Below the pieces are notes generated by a model. The model saw nothing but the letters and a program-made list of their open reading frames with translations. It was not told the origin of the DNA and ran no database searches. A DNA stretch of 64,000 nucleotides from Lachnospiraceae bacterium (GTDB taxonomy: Bacteria; Bacillota; Clostridia; Lachnospirales; Lachnospiraceae), in NCBI GenBank assembly GCA_910575075.1, contig CAJTCY010000009.1, positions 1 through 64,000 on the forward strand. The letters are read 5' to 3'. Shown here piece by piece: positions 50,967 to 59,362 of this stretch (the stretch's first letter is position 1; every line of letters begins with the position of its first letter). The position numbers were made by a program, and so were the translations under genes.

Positions 50967-53411
50967 ATGAGAGGAAAAAAATTATTGTGTATGGGAATGG
51001 CAGTAGTGTTTATATATTCCAATTTGCCGCAGATGAAGATGGAGGCACAGGCGGCGGAAGTGGGAATGGCGGTTACGAATATGTCAGTGGAAGAGGAAAA
51101 TGAGAAGGCTACCAATGATGTATCCGAAGGGTATCAATATACCGAAATGGAAGATGGCGCGTTGGAAATTACGGGATACATAGGGAGTGATACAGAATTA
51201 ATTATACCTGCAGAAATAGATGGAAAAAATGTGACAAACATAGGTGGGTATGCATTTTTGGGTCGCGGCAGTTTAAAAAGTGTGATAATTCCAAATAGTG
51301 TAATCAGTCTTGAAGATGAGACGTTTTCTGGTTGCAGCAGTTTGGAAAATGTGGAAATTCCAGATAGTGTAACCACTATTGGAGATAGAGCGTTTTATAG
51401 TACATCTTGGTTGGAAAATAAGAGAGAGGAGAATCCATTAGTTATTGTAAATAATATAGTAATTGATGGCTATAAATGCATTGGGAATGTAAATATTCCG
51501 GATGGCGTAGTTAGAATTGGAGATAGTGCATTTTCTGGTTGCAGCAGTTTAAAAAGTGTGATAATTCCAAATAGTGTAATCAGTCTTGAAGATGAGACGT
51601 TTTCTGGTTGCAGCAGTTTGGAAAATGTGGAAATTCCAGATAGTGTAACTACTATTGGAAGTAATGTATTTCGTAATACATCTTGGTTGGAAAATAAGAG
51701 AGAGGAGAATCCGTTAGTTATTGTAAATAATATAGTAATTGATGGCTATAAATGTATTGGGAATGTAAGTATTCCGGATGGCGTAGTTAGAATTGGAGAT
51801 AGTGCGTTTTCTTTTGGAAGTAGTTTGACAGGAATCATAATCTCCAATAGTGTGAACAGTGTTGGGAAGGGAGCATTTTTGGGTTGTAAAAATCTGACAG
51901 AAGTGGTGTTTCCTGAAAGTATAACTAATATCGAGGGTTCAGCTTTTTCGGATTGCAGCAGTTTATCTAAAGTAATAGTTCCGAATAAAATAACTGATAT
52001 AGAAGCGTTTACTTTTTCCGGGTGTAGTAGTTTGGAAGAGGTAACCATTCTGAATGGTGTGACTCAAATTGGAGCGTCTGCGTTCAGGGATTGCAGCAGT
52101 TTGAAAGATATAACTATTCCAGGCAGCGTAACTCAAATAGAGTTATCTGCATTCAGTGGCTGCAGCAGTCTGCAAAACATGGTGATTCCAGATAATGTGG
52201 TCAGTATCGGAGCTATGGCTTTTTCTAACTGCAATAGTATGATAAGTGTGACAATTTCAAGAGGTGTTGAAAAAATCGGATATGATGTATTTTCTGGTTG
52301 TAGTAGTTTGACTGGAATTCAAGTAAGTAGTGAGAATGGAGAATATGCATCTTTGGATGGGGTTTTATATAATAAAGAGCTGACAGAGGTAGTGAAATGT
52401 CCGGAAGGAAAAAAGGGAGAGGTAGTTCTTCCTGGAACTGTGACAGAATTTAGTACTTCCCCAATTGGATTTTGCAGCCATTGTTCAGAGCATAGCCCGA
52501 TTGAGGCATTTCGTAATTGTAAAAATCTGACCAGTATTGTGATTCAAGAGGGAATAACCAGTTTGCCCCGGCATGTGTTTTATGACTGTACAAGCATGAT
52601 AAAACTTACACTTCCTGAAAGCCTGGAGCGCATAGGAAACAGTGATAGAAATCAAGGTAATTCCAAGGAGATATTGAAAGACTGCAGAAATTTAACTTTG
52701 ATTGTAATGCCAGACAGTTTCGCAGAAAGTTACGCGAAAAGAGCTCGTATTAAGTATATCTATGCGGAAGAAAAAAATATTCCCTGTTCCCATAGCTGGG
52801 GGACAGAGGTTATCCCGGCCACTTCATATCAAAATGGAAAAATCACTGAAACCTGTGCCAAATGTGGGGAGAAAACCATAACGATGATATATGCTCCTAA
52901 TGTTATAAGTTTATCCAAAACAAGTGTTACTTATAATAACAAGACGCAGAAACCCTCCATTACCATAAAAGACAGCCAGGGTAACTTTTTAAACAGTACA
53001 AACGATTATACGGTAGCATATCCCAAGATAATGAAAAATGTGGGACAATACACAGTGATTATTAACTTTAAGGGAAATTATAGCGGGACAGTTAAGAAAA
53101 CTTTTAGGATAGTTCCCCAAGGTACATCCCTGTCTAAGACAATGGCGAAGAAAAAAGGTTTTACAGTAAAATGGAAAAAGCAAGCAAAACAGACAACAGG
53201 TTATGAGATTGCGTATTCCACAAATAGTAAGTTTCCGAAGAAGAGTACAAAAATTGTTCCAGTTAGAATGAATAAAACAGTTTCAAAATCAATTATTAAG
53301 TTAAAACCAAATAAAAAATATTATGTGCGGATTCGGACATATAAGACAGTCAAAGGGAAAAAGTATTATTCGGACTGGTCTAAAATGAAGAATATAACTA
53401 CAAAAAAATGA
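50967..53411 (+). CDS. BspA-type leucine-rich-repeat surface protein with Fn3-like C-terminus
   Basis: 814 residues. The signal peptide ends near QAAE; about 15 LRR_5/BspA repeats of the type IPDSVTTIGDRAFYSCSSL follow (residues ~70-590). A segment with HSWGTEVIPATSYQNGKITE and TCAKCGE comes next, then a beta domain (KDSQGNFLNSTNDYTV) and a C-terminal Fn3-like domain (GFTVKWKKQAKQTTGYEIAY ... YYVRIRTYKTVKGKKYYSDW). No LPxTG motif or membrane anchor. Such proteins mediate adhesion. Residues ~101-285 contain a recent tandem duplication. Confidence 0.9.
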   Translation: MRGKKLLCMGMAVVFIYSNLPQMKMEAQAAEVGMAVTNMSVEEENEKATNDVSEGYQYTEMEDGALEITGYIGSDTELIIPAEIDGKNVTNIGGYAFLGRGSLKSVIIPNSVISLEDETFSGCSSLENVEIPDSVTTIGDRAFYSTSWLENKREENPLVIVNNIVIDGYKCIGNVNIPDGVVRIGDSAFSGCSSLKSVIIPNSVISLEDETFSGCSSLENVEIPDSVTTIGSNVFRNTSWLENKREENPLVIVNNIVIDGYKCIGNVSIPDGVVRIGDSAFSFGSSLTGIIISNSVNSVGKGAFLGCKNLTEVVFPESITNIEGSAFSDCSSLSKVIVPNKITDIEAFTFSGCSSLEEVTILNGVTQIGASAFRDCSSLKDITIPGSVTQIELSAFSGCSSLQNMVIPDNVVSIGAMAFSNCNSMISVTISRGVEKIGYDVFSGCSSLTGIQVSSENGEYASLDGVLYNKELTEVVKCPEGKKGEVVLPGTVTEFSTSPIGFCSHCSEHSPIEAFRNCKNLTSIVIQEGITSLPRHVFYDCTSMIKLTLPESLERIGNSDRNQGNSKEILKDCRNLTLIVMPDSFAESYAKRARIKYIYAEEKNIPCSHSWGTEVIPATSYQNGKITETCAKCGEKTITMIYAPNVISLSKTSVTYNNKTQKPSITIKDSQGNFLNSTNDYTVAYPKIMKNVGQYTVIINFKGNYSGTVKKTFRIVPQGTSLSKTMAKKKGFTVKWKKQAKQTTGYEIAYSTNSKFPKKSTKIVPVRMNKTVSKSIIKLKPNKKYYVRIRTYKTVKGKKYYSDWSKMKNITTKK
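51268..51819 (+). repeat. 276-bp tandem duplication inside the BspA-like gene
   Basis: The block from 51268 repeats from 51544 with a 276-bp (92-codon) period and very few changes, including the non-consensus insert TSWLENKREENPLVIVNNIV found only in these two units. In-frame duplication, so the protein stays intact. Confidence 0.85.
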
Positions 53412-53564
53412 AAGGATGTGTTGAGCGACAAAGTCCATACACTGACTGACAAAGAGAAGCTTAGGAGTAGTATTCAGATATAAGCTAATTATAGGATTAT
53501 TTGTAACGGAAAGCACATTTTGCACATTAAATAACATTTTGTGCTATAATCCCATCTTTGACAA

Positions 53565-53628
53565 AATAAGCATATCCCGCAGAGTTCCGTGTTTTTCAGC
53601 AGGGGATGTTCTGTAGGATATGCTTGTT
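53565..53628 (-). repeat. 63-bp palindromic repeat, copy 2
   Basis: AATAAGCATATCC ... GGATATGCTTGTT, the same element as at 15330-15392 but in the opposite orientation, sharing the interior GTTCCGTGTTTT-CAGCA. It abuts the broken end of an IS1182-like transposase relic. Confidence 0.65.
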
Positions 53629-54290
53629 CTTTCGTTTGCTTATGGTCTTCCTTCATCCGCATGAAAGTGGCTTCCAAATCCGTTTTGGAATAGTTGTTGC
53701 GGTTCTTCCAATGATCTCAAAACATTCCTTATATTCCATCAGGCGTCTGCCGCAGTCCTTTAGTTCTTCAATAAGCTTCTGAATTTCCGTTTCCGATTTT
53801 CCTCAATGACACGCCGGGTCTTTTCCATTCCTTCGATAACGAACATCTTTACATCCCAAAGGACGTATTTCGGTCCGCAGCCGTTTTCGTGCACAATGGC
53901 ATTGTACTTTTCGTAAAGTGAATCTATGGTGTCCAAAAGTCCTGCGAGATGATAGTTGGTACTTTCGCGCCAGATAAACGTATAACGGTTTGCATTGGCT
54001 TCCATTAAAAAGCATCCCGCTTAGGCTTCTGGTCTTTCGTCAGCCAGATAAAAGCAAGATCTCTTTGGCATAATTCAACAATGCGGTCAACAGCTCTTAT
54101 CTCACGCATATTTGCGTAAGTAACTACAGCATACATCATAATTGGATTGTACCCGGTTCTTCCCTTCTCTGAACAATTGGCTAATCAACCGGAAAAATCT
54201 AATTCCTCCATCATTTTTTAGGGTATAGACTGGACTGTCATCAGGTAAACACAATTCAAAGCATTCAAATATACCGTGGCTTTTCATAAA
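53629..54290 (-). pseudogene. Decayed IS1182-like transposase
   Basis: On the minus strand, fragments in changing frames read SPVYTLKN, MREIRAVDRIVELCQRDLAF, IWLTKDQKPKRDAF, then EANANRYTFIWRESTNYHLA, RRVIEENRKRK, EELKDCGRRLMEYKECFEII and RNNYSKTDLEATFMRMKEDH. This order and content match transposases of the IS1182 type. Several frameshifts and internal deletions are present, the 3' third is missing and no terminal repeats are visible. Not functional. Confidence 0.78.
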
Positions 54291-54383
54291 TATTTGTAAT
54301 TGCCTATAGGTATATGATAGGTTAATTGCCTGTGAAATTTGCAGGAGTGTGTCAAGTTCCTTTAAATCTGTTTATGATAATCA

Positions 54384-54420
54384 AGGGATATTCCAATAAA
54401 ATGCATTTGGAACATCCCTC
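54384..54420 (+). repeat. Hairpin upstream of the toxin locus
   Basis: GGGATATTCC ... GGAACATCCC with one mismatch around ATAAAATGCATTT. No clear T-run. Possibly the end of an old element. Confidence 0.4.
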
Positions 54421-54538
54421 TTCCTATGGTTGGGGTTTTATCGCCGGGAATCCGCTCTGTACTTCCCCACTTGCCCTGCAAGTGCCATCCGGTAAAGGGG
54501 CCCGCAGGCTTATTGCTTTTTGCCGGATAGAAAACGGA

Positions 54539-54567
54539 TTGCCGGATAGATTTTTGTGTGCTATAAT
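54539..54567 (+). promoter_or_regulatory. Promoter of the toxin mRNA
   Basis: TTGCCG (54539-54544), 17-bp spacer, perfect TATAAT (54562-54567). The predicted start near 54574 gives a ~65-nt leader in which CCTCCC (54603-54608) can pair with the ribosome binding site GGGAGG (54625-54630). Confidence 0.7.
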
Positions 54568-54638
54568 CTGCATAAGGAGCAGACGCGTTACAAGGTGGTG
54601 GGCCTCCCTAAACTTGAAAAAGAGGGGAGGTGGTGGAT

Positions 54639-54734
54639 ATGAGTACATATGAAGTTTTAAGCCTGTTAATTCTGGGCGGTACGTTTCTCATTTCACTGCT
54701 TGCCTACATAGATAGGAACAACAAGCGAAAATAA
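54639..54734 (+). CDS. Small hydrophobic peptide, probable type I toxin (Hol_Tox-like)
   Basis: A 31-residue peptide: MSTYEVLSLL, a membrane-spanning stretch ILGGTFLISLLAYI and the charged end DRNNKRK. This matches the pattern of the putative holin-like toxins (Hol_Tox type) of Firmicutes, where overproduction disrupts the membrane. A strong GGGGAGG site lies 8 nt before the ATG but can be hidden in an mRNA hairpin. A convergent antisense promoter lies ~90 nt downstream. Length, sequence pattern, hidden ribosome site and antisense promoter together support a type I toxin-antitoxin locus. Confidence 0.78.
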   Translation: MSTYEVLSLLILGGTFLISLLAYIDRNNKRK

Positions 54735-54819
54735 ATAAGCCTACCTTGTATCTTAGCAGGATTCGGTAGGCTTAAAAACTTATCGCGGAGGCTAACCACT
54801 TTGTGGGTGGCTGTTCCTT
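54725..54819 (-). ncRNA. Predicted antisense RNA antitoxin
   Basis: A minus-strand promoter TTGATT (54854-54849), 17 bp, TATAGT (54831-54826) should start RNA near 54819. A minus-strand terminator (stem AAGCCTACC/GGTAGGCTT, plus-strand 54737-54773, then TTATTTATTTT) would end it near 54725. The ~95-nt RNA is complementary to the 3' region of the toxin mRNA, the usual overlap of type I antitoxins. It is predicted, not demonstrated. Confidence 0.62.
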
Positions 54820-54984
54820 TTCTATACTATAACATTTCTCAATCTGAAAATCAACTGCCTTTCTAAAATCCGGCAAAATTATCTCCCTTAATATCTGACA
54901 CACAATCCATAAACGGACACCATTTTTTCGGAATTTAACACGTTTTTATGAGATTGAATAAAAAGAAGAAACGCCGGGAATTCC

Positions 54985-55153
54985 CATAAATAGGCGATTA
55001 CAGCGTTCCATAGAAAGTAACAAGAGCCATGCCATAAAAAGTATAGGATATGGTGCATTTGGGAGCTATAACCAAGATCTTGTTATTTTCGGAGAAAGTG
55101 GGTCAGTGGCTGAGAGATATGCAAAAGAAAACAGAATTAAATTCCAAGTGAGG
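54985..55153 (+). pseudogene. 3' fragment of a BspA-type LRR gene
   Basis: KSHAIKSIGYGAFGSYN, then QDLVIFGESGSVAERYAKEN and RIKFQVR read like the last LRR and closing segment of a BspA-like protein. It has no start and the sequence before it contains stops. The following toxin-locus copy interrupts its end. The sequence 54855-54984 shows no gene. Confidence 0.6.
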
Positions 55154-55170
55154 TCAGACAGCACAACAGA

Positions 55171-55258
55171 GCCATCCGGTAAAGGGGCCCTCAGGCTTAT
55201 TGCTTTCTGCCGGATAGAAAAACGGATTGCTGGATAGATTTTTGTGTGCTATAATCTG
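55171..55258 (+). repeat. Second copy of the toxin promoter block
   Basis: GCCATCCGGTAAAGGGGCCC, the CAGGCTTATTGCTTT segment and the promoter TTGCTG (55227-55232), 17 bp, TATAAT (55250-55255) repeat the block at ~54485-54570 with few changes. No toxin frame follows. Confidence 0.72.
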
Positions 55259-55312
55259 GAAGTGGAACAGTCGTGTTGCAGGGTGGGCTGACCTCTTGTA
55301 AGTAGCCATACA

Positions 55313-55405
55313 TAGAAAAACCACTCCTGTATACTTTGGCGAGTTGCGGAGTGGAATTTCTATTTCGTTTTCTTGGTCAACCCACCTTGTGGGCGACTGT
55401 TTCTT
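55313..55405 (-). ncRNA. Second predicted antisense RNA, without a toxin gene
   Basis: Minus-strand promoter TTGATT (55440-55435), 17 bp, TATAGT (55417-55412), very similar to the first antisense promoter, and terminator CCACTCC ... GGAGTGG with TTTTT on the minus strand (plus-strand 55316-55354). The space that holds the toxin frame in the first locus is replaced by sequence with no Hol_Tox-like peptide. Confidence 0.55.
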
Positions 55406-55568
55406 TTCTATACTATAACATTTCTGGGTGTGGAAATCAACTGCCTTTTTGAAGGAATGAAAAGGCCATATTGAAAGTAATAACATTTGATGGTATACTA
55501 AAACCAAATATATCCATGCGATAACAATAAATGAGAGAAATGGTAAGCTTATAAGCGAGGAGAAAAAC

Positions 55569-56243
55569 ATGGAAAGTTACAAAAAAGAATTTATTGAATT
55601 TATGGTGGACTGCCAGGTACTGAAATTTGGCGAATTTGTATTGAAAAGCGGAAGGAAATCCCCCTTTTTTATGAACGCAGGAGCCTATGTGACGGGCGCG
55701 CAGCTTGCGAAGCTGGGAGAATATTATGCGAGAGCGATCCACGAACATTACGGAGATGACTTTGACGTGCTCTTTGGTCCAGCGTACAAGGGTATTCCGC
55801 TGAGCCTAGCTACAACTATGGAATACAGCAGGCTTTATGGCAAAGAGATCCGTTACTGTTCCAACCGTAAGGAGATGAAGGACCACGGCGATGCCGGCAT
55901 TCTTCTGGGAAGCAAGGTGAAGGACGGCGATAAGGTGGTAATCATTGAAGATGTGACTACCTCTGGAAAATCCATGGAAGAGACGGTGCCGATTATCCGT
56001 GCCCAGGCGGATATTGAAATCAAAGGGCTGATAGTGTCTTTAAACCGCATGGAGCGGGGAAAAGGGGAGAAGAGCGCGTTAGAGGAGATTAAGGAATTAT
56101 ATGGGTTTGACGCCAACGCCATTGTGACAATGGCAGATGTGGTGGAATATTTGTATAATAAGCCATATAAAGGAAATATATATATTAATGATGAGATGAA
56201 AGCAGCAATCGACCGTTATTATGAACAGTATGGGGCGAAATAG
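55569..56243 (+). CDS. pyrE: Orotate phosphoribosyltransferase
   Basis: A 224-residue type I phosphoribosyltransferase joining orotate and PRPP to give OMP. KFGEFVLKSGRKSPFFMNAG is the N-terminal orotate region, LFGPAYKGIPLS the loop, and KVVIIEDVTTSGKSMEETVP the PRPP-binding motif. Full length. It completes the pyr set but lies 14.6 kb beyond pyrCFKD, behind the toxin-locus copies. A GAGGAG site precedes the ATG. Confidence 0.97.
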   Translation: MESYKKEFIEFMVDCQVLKFGEFVLKSGRKSPFFMNAGAYVTGAQLAKLGEYYARAIHEHYGDDFDVLFGPAYKGIPLSLATTMEYSRLYGKEIRYCSNRKEMKDHGDAGILLGSKVKDGDKVVIIEDVTTSGKSMEETVPIIRAQADIEIKGLIVSLNRMERGKGEKSALEEIKELYGFDANAIVTMADVVEYLYNKPYKGNIYINDEMKAAIDRYYEQYGAK

Positions 56244-56252
56244 GAGATCATT

Positions 56253-56405
56253 ATGAATGAAAAAACGTATAAGACTATGACCGCAGCAGGCGCTGGAAAC
56301 ATTGCCATTGGCATCGTGATGCTGGTGACAGGGATTACATGCGGTGTACTTGCCATTATCAATGGCGCCAAAATGTTGAAAAGAAAATCAGATATTATTT
56401 TTTAA
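56253..56405 (+). CDS. Small membrane protein
   Basis: A 50-residue peptide starting MNEKTYKTMTAAGAGNIAIG, with one hydrophobic helix (IGIVMLVTGITCGVLAIING) and a basic tail. TAGGAG lies 6 nt before the ATG, and it is only 9 nt behind pyrE. Similar short proteins often accompany VanZ or DUF6142-type genes in Clostridia. Function unknown. Confidence 0.68.
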   Translation: MNEKTYKTMTAAGAGNIAIGIVMLVTGITCGVLAIINGAKMLKRKSDIIF

Positions 56406-56416
56406 GGGTTGGAAAA

Positions 56417-56896
56417 TTGAAAAAAGATTACAGAAAAATACTCCGGATATGCAGTAAACTCATGTTCGGAGTCTATATTATTTGTCTGACGTATTTTCTG
56501 TTTTTTGCAGAAAGCACCGGACGTACCTTTGAGAGCAGGTCTTACCATTATAATCTGGAGCTGTTCAAAGAAATCGGACGTTTTATCAAATACCGCCATG
56601 TCCTTGGAACCAGAGCGGTATTATTAAATCTTGTTGGAAATATTGTGGCATTTTTCCCTTTTGGATTTTTCCTGCCTATTTTACACAGGAAATGCAGGTC
56701 TTTTTTTTATACCGTATTTTTTAGTTTTGAATTCAGCCTGATGGTAGAGACAATCCAACTGATATCTAAAGTGGGAAGTTTTGACGTAGATGACCTGCTA
56801 TTAAATACCCTTGGAGGAGCTTTGGGATGTCTAATTTTTTTCTGGATGAATCGAATAAGGAGAACATATGAGAAGAAAGAAGAAGAACGCTTATAA
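56417..56896 (+). CDS. VanZ-like membrane protein
   Basis: About 159 residues from a TTG with AGGGTTGGA in front; the frame is open further upstream but overlaps the previous gene. It has four membrane segments and the VanZ signature: NLVGNIVAFFPFGFFLPIL, then ETIQLISKVGSFDVDDLLLN and TLGGALGCLIFFW. VanZ proteins can lower sensitivity to glycopeptides or lipopeptides, but most members have unknown roles. It overlaps the next gene by 29 nt. Confidence 0.82.
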   Translation: MKKDYRKILRICSKLMFGVYIICLTYFLFFAESTGRTFESRSYHYNLELFKEIGRFIKYRHVLGTRAVLLNLVGNIVAFFPFGFFLPILHRKCRSFFYTVFFSFEFSLMVETIQLISKVGSFDVDDLLLNTLGGALGCLIFFWMNRIRRTYEKKEEERL

Positions 56897-57191
56897 GTTT
56901 GCGCATAAAAAACATTCCACAAAGGGAAAGGTGTCGCTGGCGCTTGCCCTGCTGTCATTTTTGGCTGCTGTTGGAATGGTGATATGTTCCATACAAAGCG
57001 GCGGGAAAGCGACTGTGTATATAGGCAGCAGCGGACTGCTTGCACTGATGCTCACAGCCGTGTCTTTTATATTAGGCCTTTCCAGTCTGAGCGGAGAAGA
57101 TTATAAATTGTTTTCCGTACTTGGAAGTGTCAGTTCAGGCTTGATGCTGGCAGGCTGGGTGGCAGTGTATGTGTTGGGATTTTATATTTAG
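56868..57191 (+). CDS. Small three-helix membrane protein (DUF6142-like)
   Basis: 107 residues with a basic N-terminus (RRKKKNAYKFAHKKHSTKGK) and three membrane segments (VSLALALLSFLAAVGMVI; IGSSGLLALMLTAVSFILGL; VSSGLMLAGWVAVYVLGFYI). It resembles the DUF6142 group, of unknown function; the family name is from memory. It starts within the VanZ gene end, so expression is coupled, and the peptidase gene follows 19 nt later. Confidence 0.65.
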   Translation: MRRKKKNAYKFAHKKHSTKGKVSLALALLSFLAAVGMVICSIQSGGKATVYIGSSGLLALMLTAVSFILGLSSLSGEDYKLFSVLGSVSSGLMLAGWVAVYVLGFYI

Positions 57192-57210
57192 CAGAAAATG
57201 AGGTTATAGA

Positions 57211-59283
57211 ATGTCATATCAGGAATTTTGGAAACCGTACCGCGAGGAAACAGAAGAACGTTTTTCCCTGGTCGTGGAACGGCTGAAACAGATGGAAACA
57301 GAAGAAACAACAGCATATCCTTACCGGGCATATTTCAGACATGCGGCGGCTTTTTTGGGAAAACTCTGCGCTCTGGAGGAACAGATTTATAAGGGGGAAC
57401 TGGCGTATAAGAGTCTGGAGGAACTGCAGAAGTTAAACAGAGAGCTGTACGAAGAAATCCTGCCGGAACATTATGCAGGCAGTTTTGGAAACCCTTCTTA
57501 TGCAACGGTGCAGTTAGGGGAAAATTACGGCAGGCTTTTGGGAATGCTCTATGCAGATATCCGTTCCCTGATTCCGTATGCTTTTGAGGGAAGAACTTAT
57601 GAATTAACCATCTTTGGAGAACTTTTGATAGAGATTTATAACTGCTTTGAGCAGGAAACAGAACCGCAGACAGAAGAAATCCGCCAGATTATCTATTGGT
57701 TTTATCATGATTATGGAGAGATATTTACGGAAATCAGCGTATTGTCGCAGAGCAGTCCCGAGATGGATTTTTATGTGAGGATTATTATGGACAGTGATTT
57801 GTCCGACCTGCGCTATCTCTATCGTTATGGTTTTTATATTACAGAAAATGAGCGGAAAACCGCGGAATTTTTAAATCAATTGCCAGAGGAAGAGATTCAG
57901 GCGATGGCGGACACTTATACCGAAGGGTACCGGATTGGATTTGAAGTGACCGGCAAAGATTTATCGAAAAAGAAATATGTAGATCTGCGGTATCCGGCAG
58001 GATTTGAGCGGATGATGCGGGCGGCTGTGAAAAACTTTCAGAAGATGGGATTAGAACCTGTAGTGTCCAGAAACGGCGAGATCTCATTTTCCGGAAGGGG
58101 AAATGGAAGCCGCTCTGTGGAGAGTACTTCGCCCAACCGCCAGTACGAATACGACCACAAATCTGACCGGGCGGCATATTTGGACAAGGCTCTGGTAGAA
58201 CGCAGGCTCGAGGCGCTGCGGACAGCTTATGAGAACTGCAGGGAGAGAGCAGCGTGGTATGCAGGGCCTGCTGTGGTGGAAACCTTTGGACAGGAGGGAT
58301 TTGAGCCTGAGAGCTGTCCCTTTGCGTATCAGTTTGATGAAAAACAGCAGAAATTAAATGTTTATTGGGCCAACCAGTCCATGCAGATTACCAATACCTA
58401 TATCAGGGGCGAAGAGCGCAGCTTCACCATTATTGCTTATCCGATTCCGGAAATAGGTTCGCAGTTTGAGGAAATTTTTGCGAAGACGGTAGAGGTCAAT
58501 ACGCTGGATTACAAGCTGTACCAGCAAATGCAGCAGAAGATAATTGATATTCTGGATCAGGGAGAATTTGTGCATGTCACTGGAAAAGGGCGCAATACCA
58601 CCGATTTAGTGATCGCATTGTATACTTTGAAAGATCCTGCGAAAGAGACGATATTTGAGAACTGTGTGGCAGATGTGAATATTCCGGTGGGAGAAGTTTT
58701 TACTTCTCCGGCGCTGAAAGGGACCAATGGGCATCTTCACGTGACAGAAGTCTATCTCAATGGTTTTAAGTATCTGGATTTGGAAGTAGATTTTAAGGAT
58801 GGCATGATAAGCAGCTATTCCTGTAAAAATTTTGACACAGAAGAAGAAAACCAGGCGTTTCTCAAAGAAAATCTCTTAAAGCACCATGATACGCTTCCTA
58901 TGGGAGAATTTGCGATCGGAACCAATACAACAGCCTATAGGATGGGGCTTGATTATGAAATTCAAAACAAGCTGCCGATTTTGATTGCGGAAAAGACAGG
59001 TCCTCATTTTGCAGTGGGGGATACCTGCTATAGCTGGGCGGAAGATACGCCTGTATTTAACCCTGACGGGAAAGAAATTGTGGCGCGGGAAAATGAGATT
59101 TCAAGGCTGCGCAAAGAAGACAGCCAGAAAGCATATTTTAATTGCCATACAGATATTACGATTCCCTATGACGAGCTGGATACGATTACCGTGCTGCGGC
59201 GTGACGGGAGCAGTGTGGATGTGATCCGGGACGGAAAATTTACAGTGCCGGGGACAGAGCCGTTAAATCAGCCTCTGCGATAA
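57211..59283 (+). CDS. M29-family aminopeptidase with long N-terminal extension
   Basis: 690 residues. The C-terminal ~370 residues match M29 (AmpS/thermophilic) metallo-aminopeptidases: HVTGKGRNTTDLVIALY, CVADVNIPVGEVFTSP (metal Glu), LPMGEFAIGTNTTAYRMG, EKTGPHFAVGDTC and NCHTDITIPYDELDTITV with metal-binding His/Asp. Ordinary M29 enzymes are ~370-410 residues; here ~310 further residues (helical, acidic, no recognised domain) precede it. Cytosolic, no signal peptide. It probably trims peptides; the role of the extension is unknown. Confidence 0.88.
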   Translation: MSYQEFWKPYREETEERFSLVVERLKQMETEETTAYPYRAYFRHAAAFLGKLCALEEQIYKGELAYKSLEELQKLNRELYEEILPEHYAGSFGNPSYATVQLGENYGRLLGMLYADIRSLIPYAFEGRTYELTIFGELLIEIYNCFEQETEPQTEEIRQIIYWFYHDYGEIFTEISVLSQSSPEMDFYVRIIMDSDLSDLRYLYRYGFYITENERKTAEFLNQLPEEEIQAMADTYTEGYRIGFEVTGKDLSKKKYVDLRYPAGFERMMRAAVKNFQKMGLEPVVSRNGEISFSGRGNGSRSVESTSPNRQYEYDHKSDRAAYLDKALVERRLEALRTAYENCRERAAWYAGPAVVETFGQEGFEPESCPFAYQFDEKQQKLNVYWANQSMQITNTYIRGEERSFTIIAYPIPEIGSQFEEIFAKTVEVNTLDYKLYQQMQQKIIDILDQGEFVHVTGKGRNTTDLVIALYTLKDPAKETIFENCVADVNIPVGEVFTSPALKGTNGHLHVTEVYLNGFKYLDLEVDFKDGMISSYSCKNFDTEEENQAFLKENLLKHHDTLPMGEFAIGTNTTAYRMGLDYEIQNKLPILIAEKTGPHFAVGDTCYSWAEDTPVFNPDGKEIVARENEISRLRKEDSQKAYFNCHTDITIPYDELDTITVLRRDGSSVDVIRDGKFTVPGTEPLNQPLR

Positions 59284-59296
59284 ATAGAAAATGTCT

Positions 59297-59324
59297 TTGA
59301 ATTTTGTCTGTAGTATGCTAAAAT
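59297..59324 (+). promoter_or_regulatory. Promoter of the pur operon
   Basis: TTGAAT (59297-59302), 16-bp spacer, TAAAAT (59319-59324). The leader to purE is only ~30 nt, so no purine riboswitch fits. Confidence 0.55.
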
Positions 59325-59362
59325 GTCAGCAGAAACATAAGAAAAGAAAAGGAGAGTTTACG

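Noticed and set aside
54326-54652. 108-codon open frame across the toxin promoter block
   Set aside because: It has no family resemblance, runs through a promoter and hairpins, and overlaps the better supported toxin leader.
59281-59362. Purine riboswitch or PurR box before purE
   Set aside because: Only ~30 nt of leader lie between promoter and gene, and no aptamer-like structure is seen.
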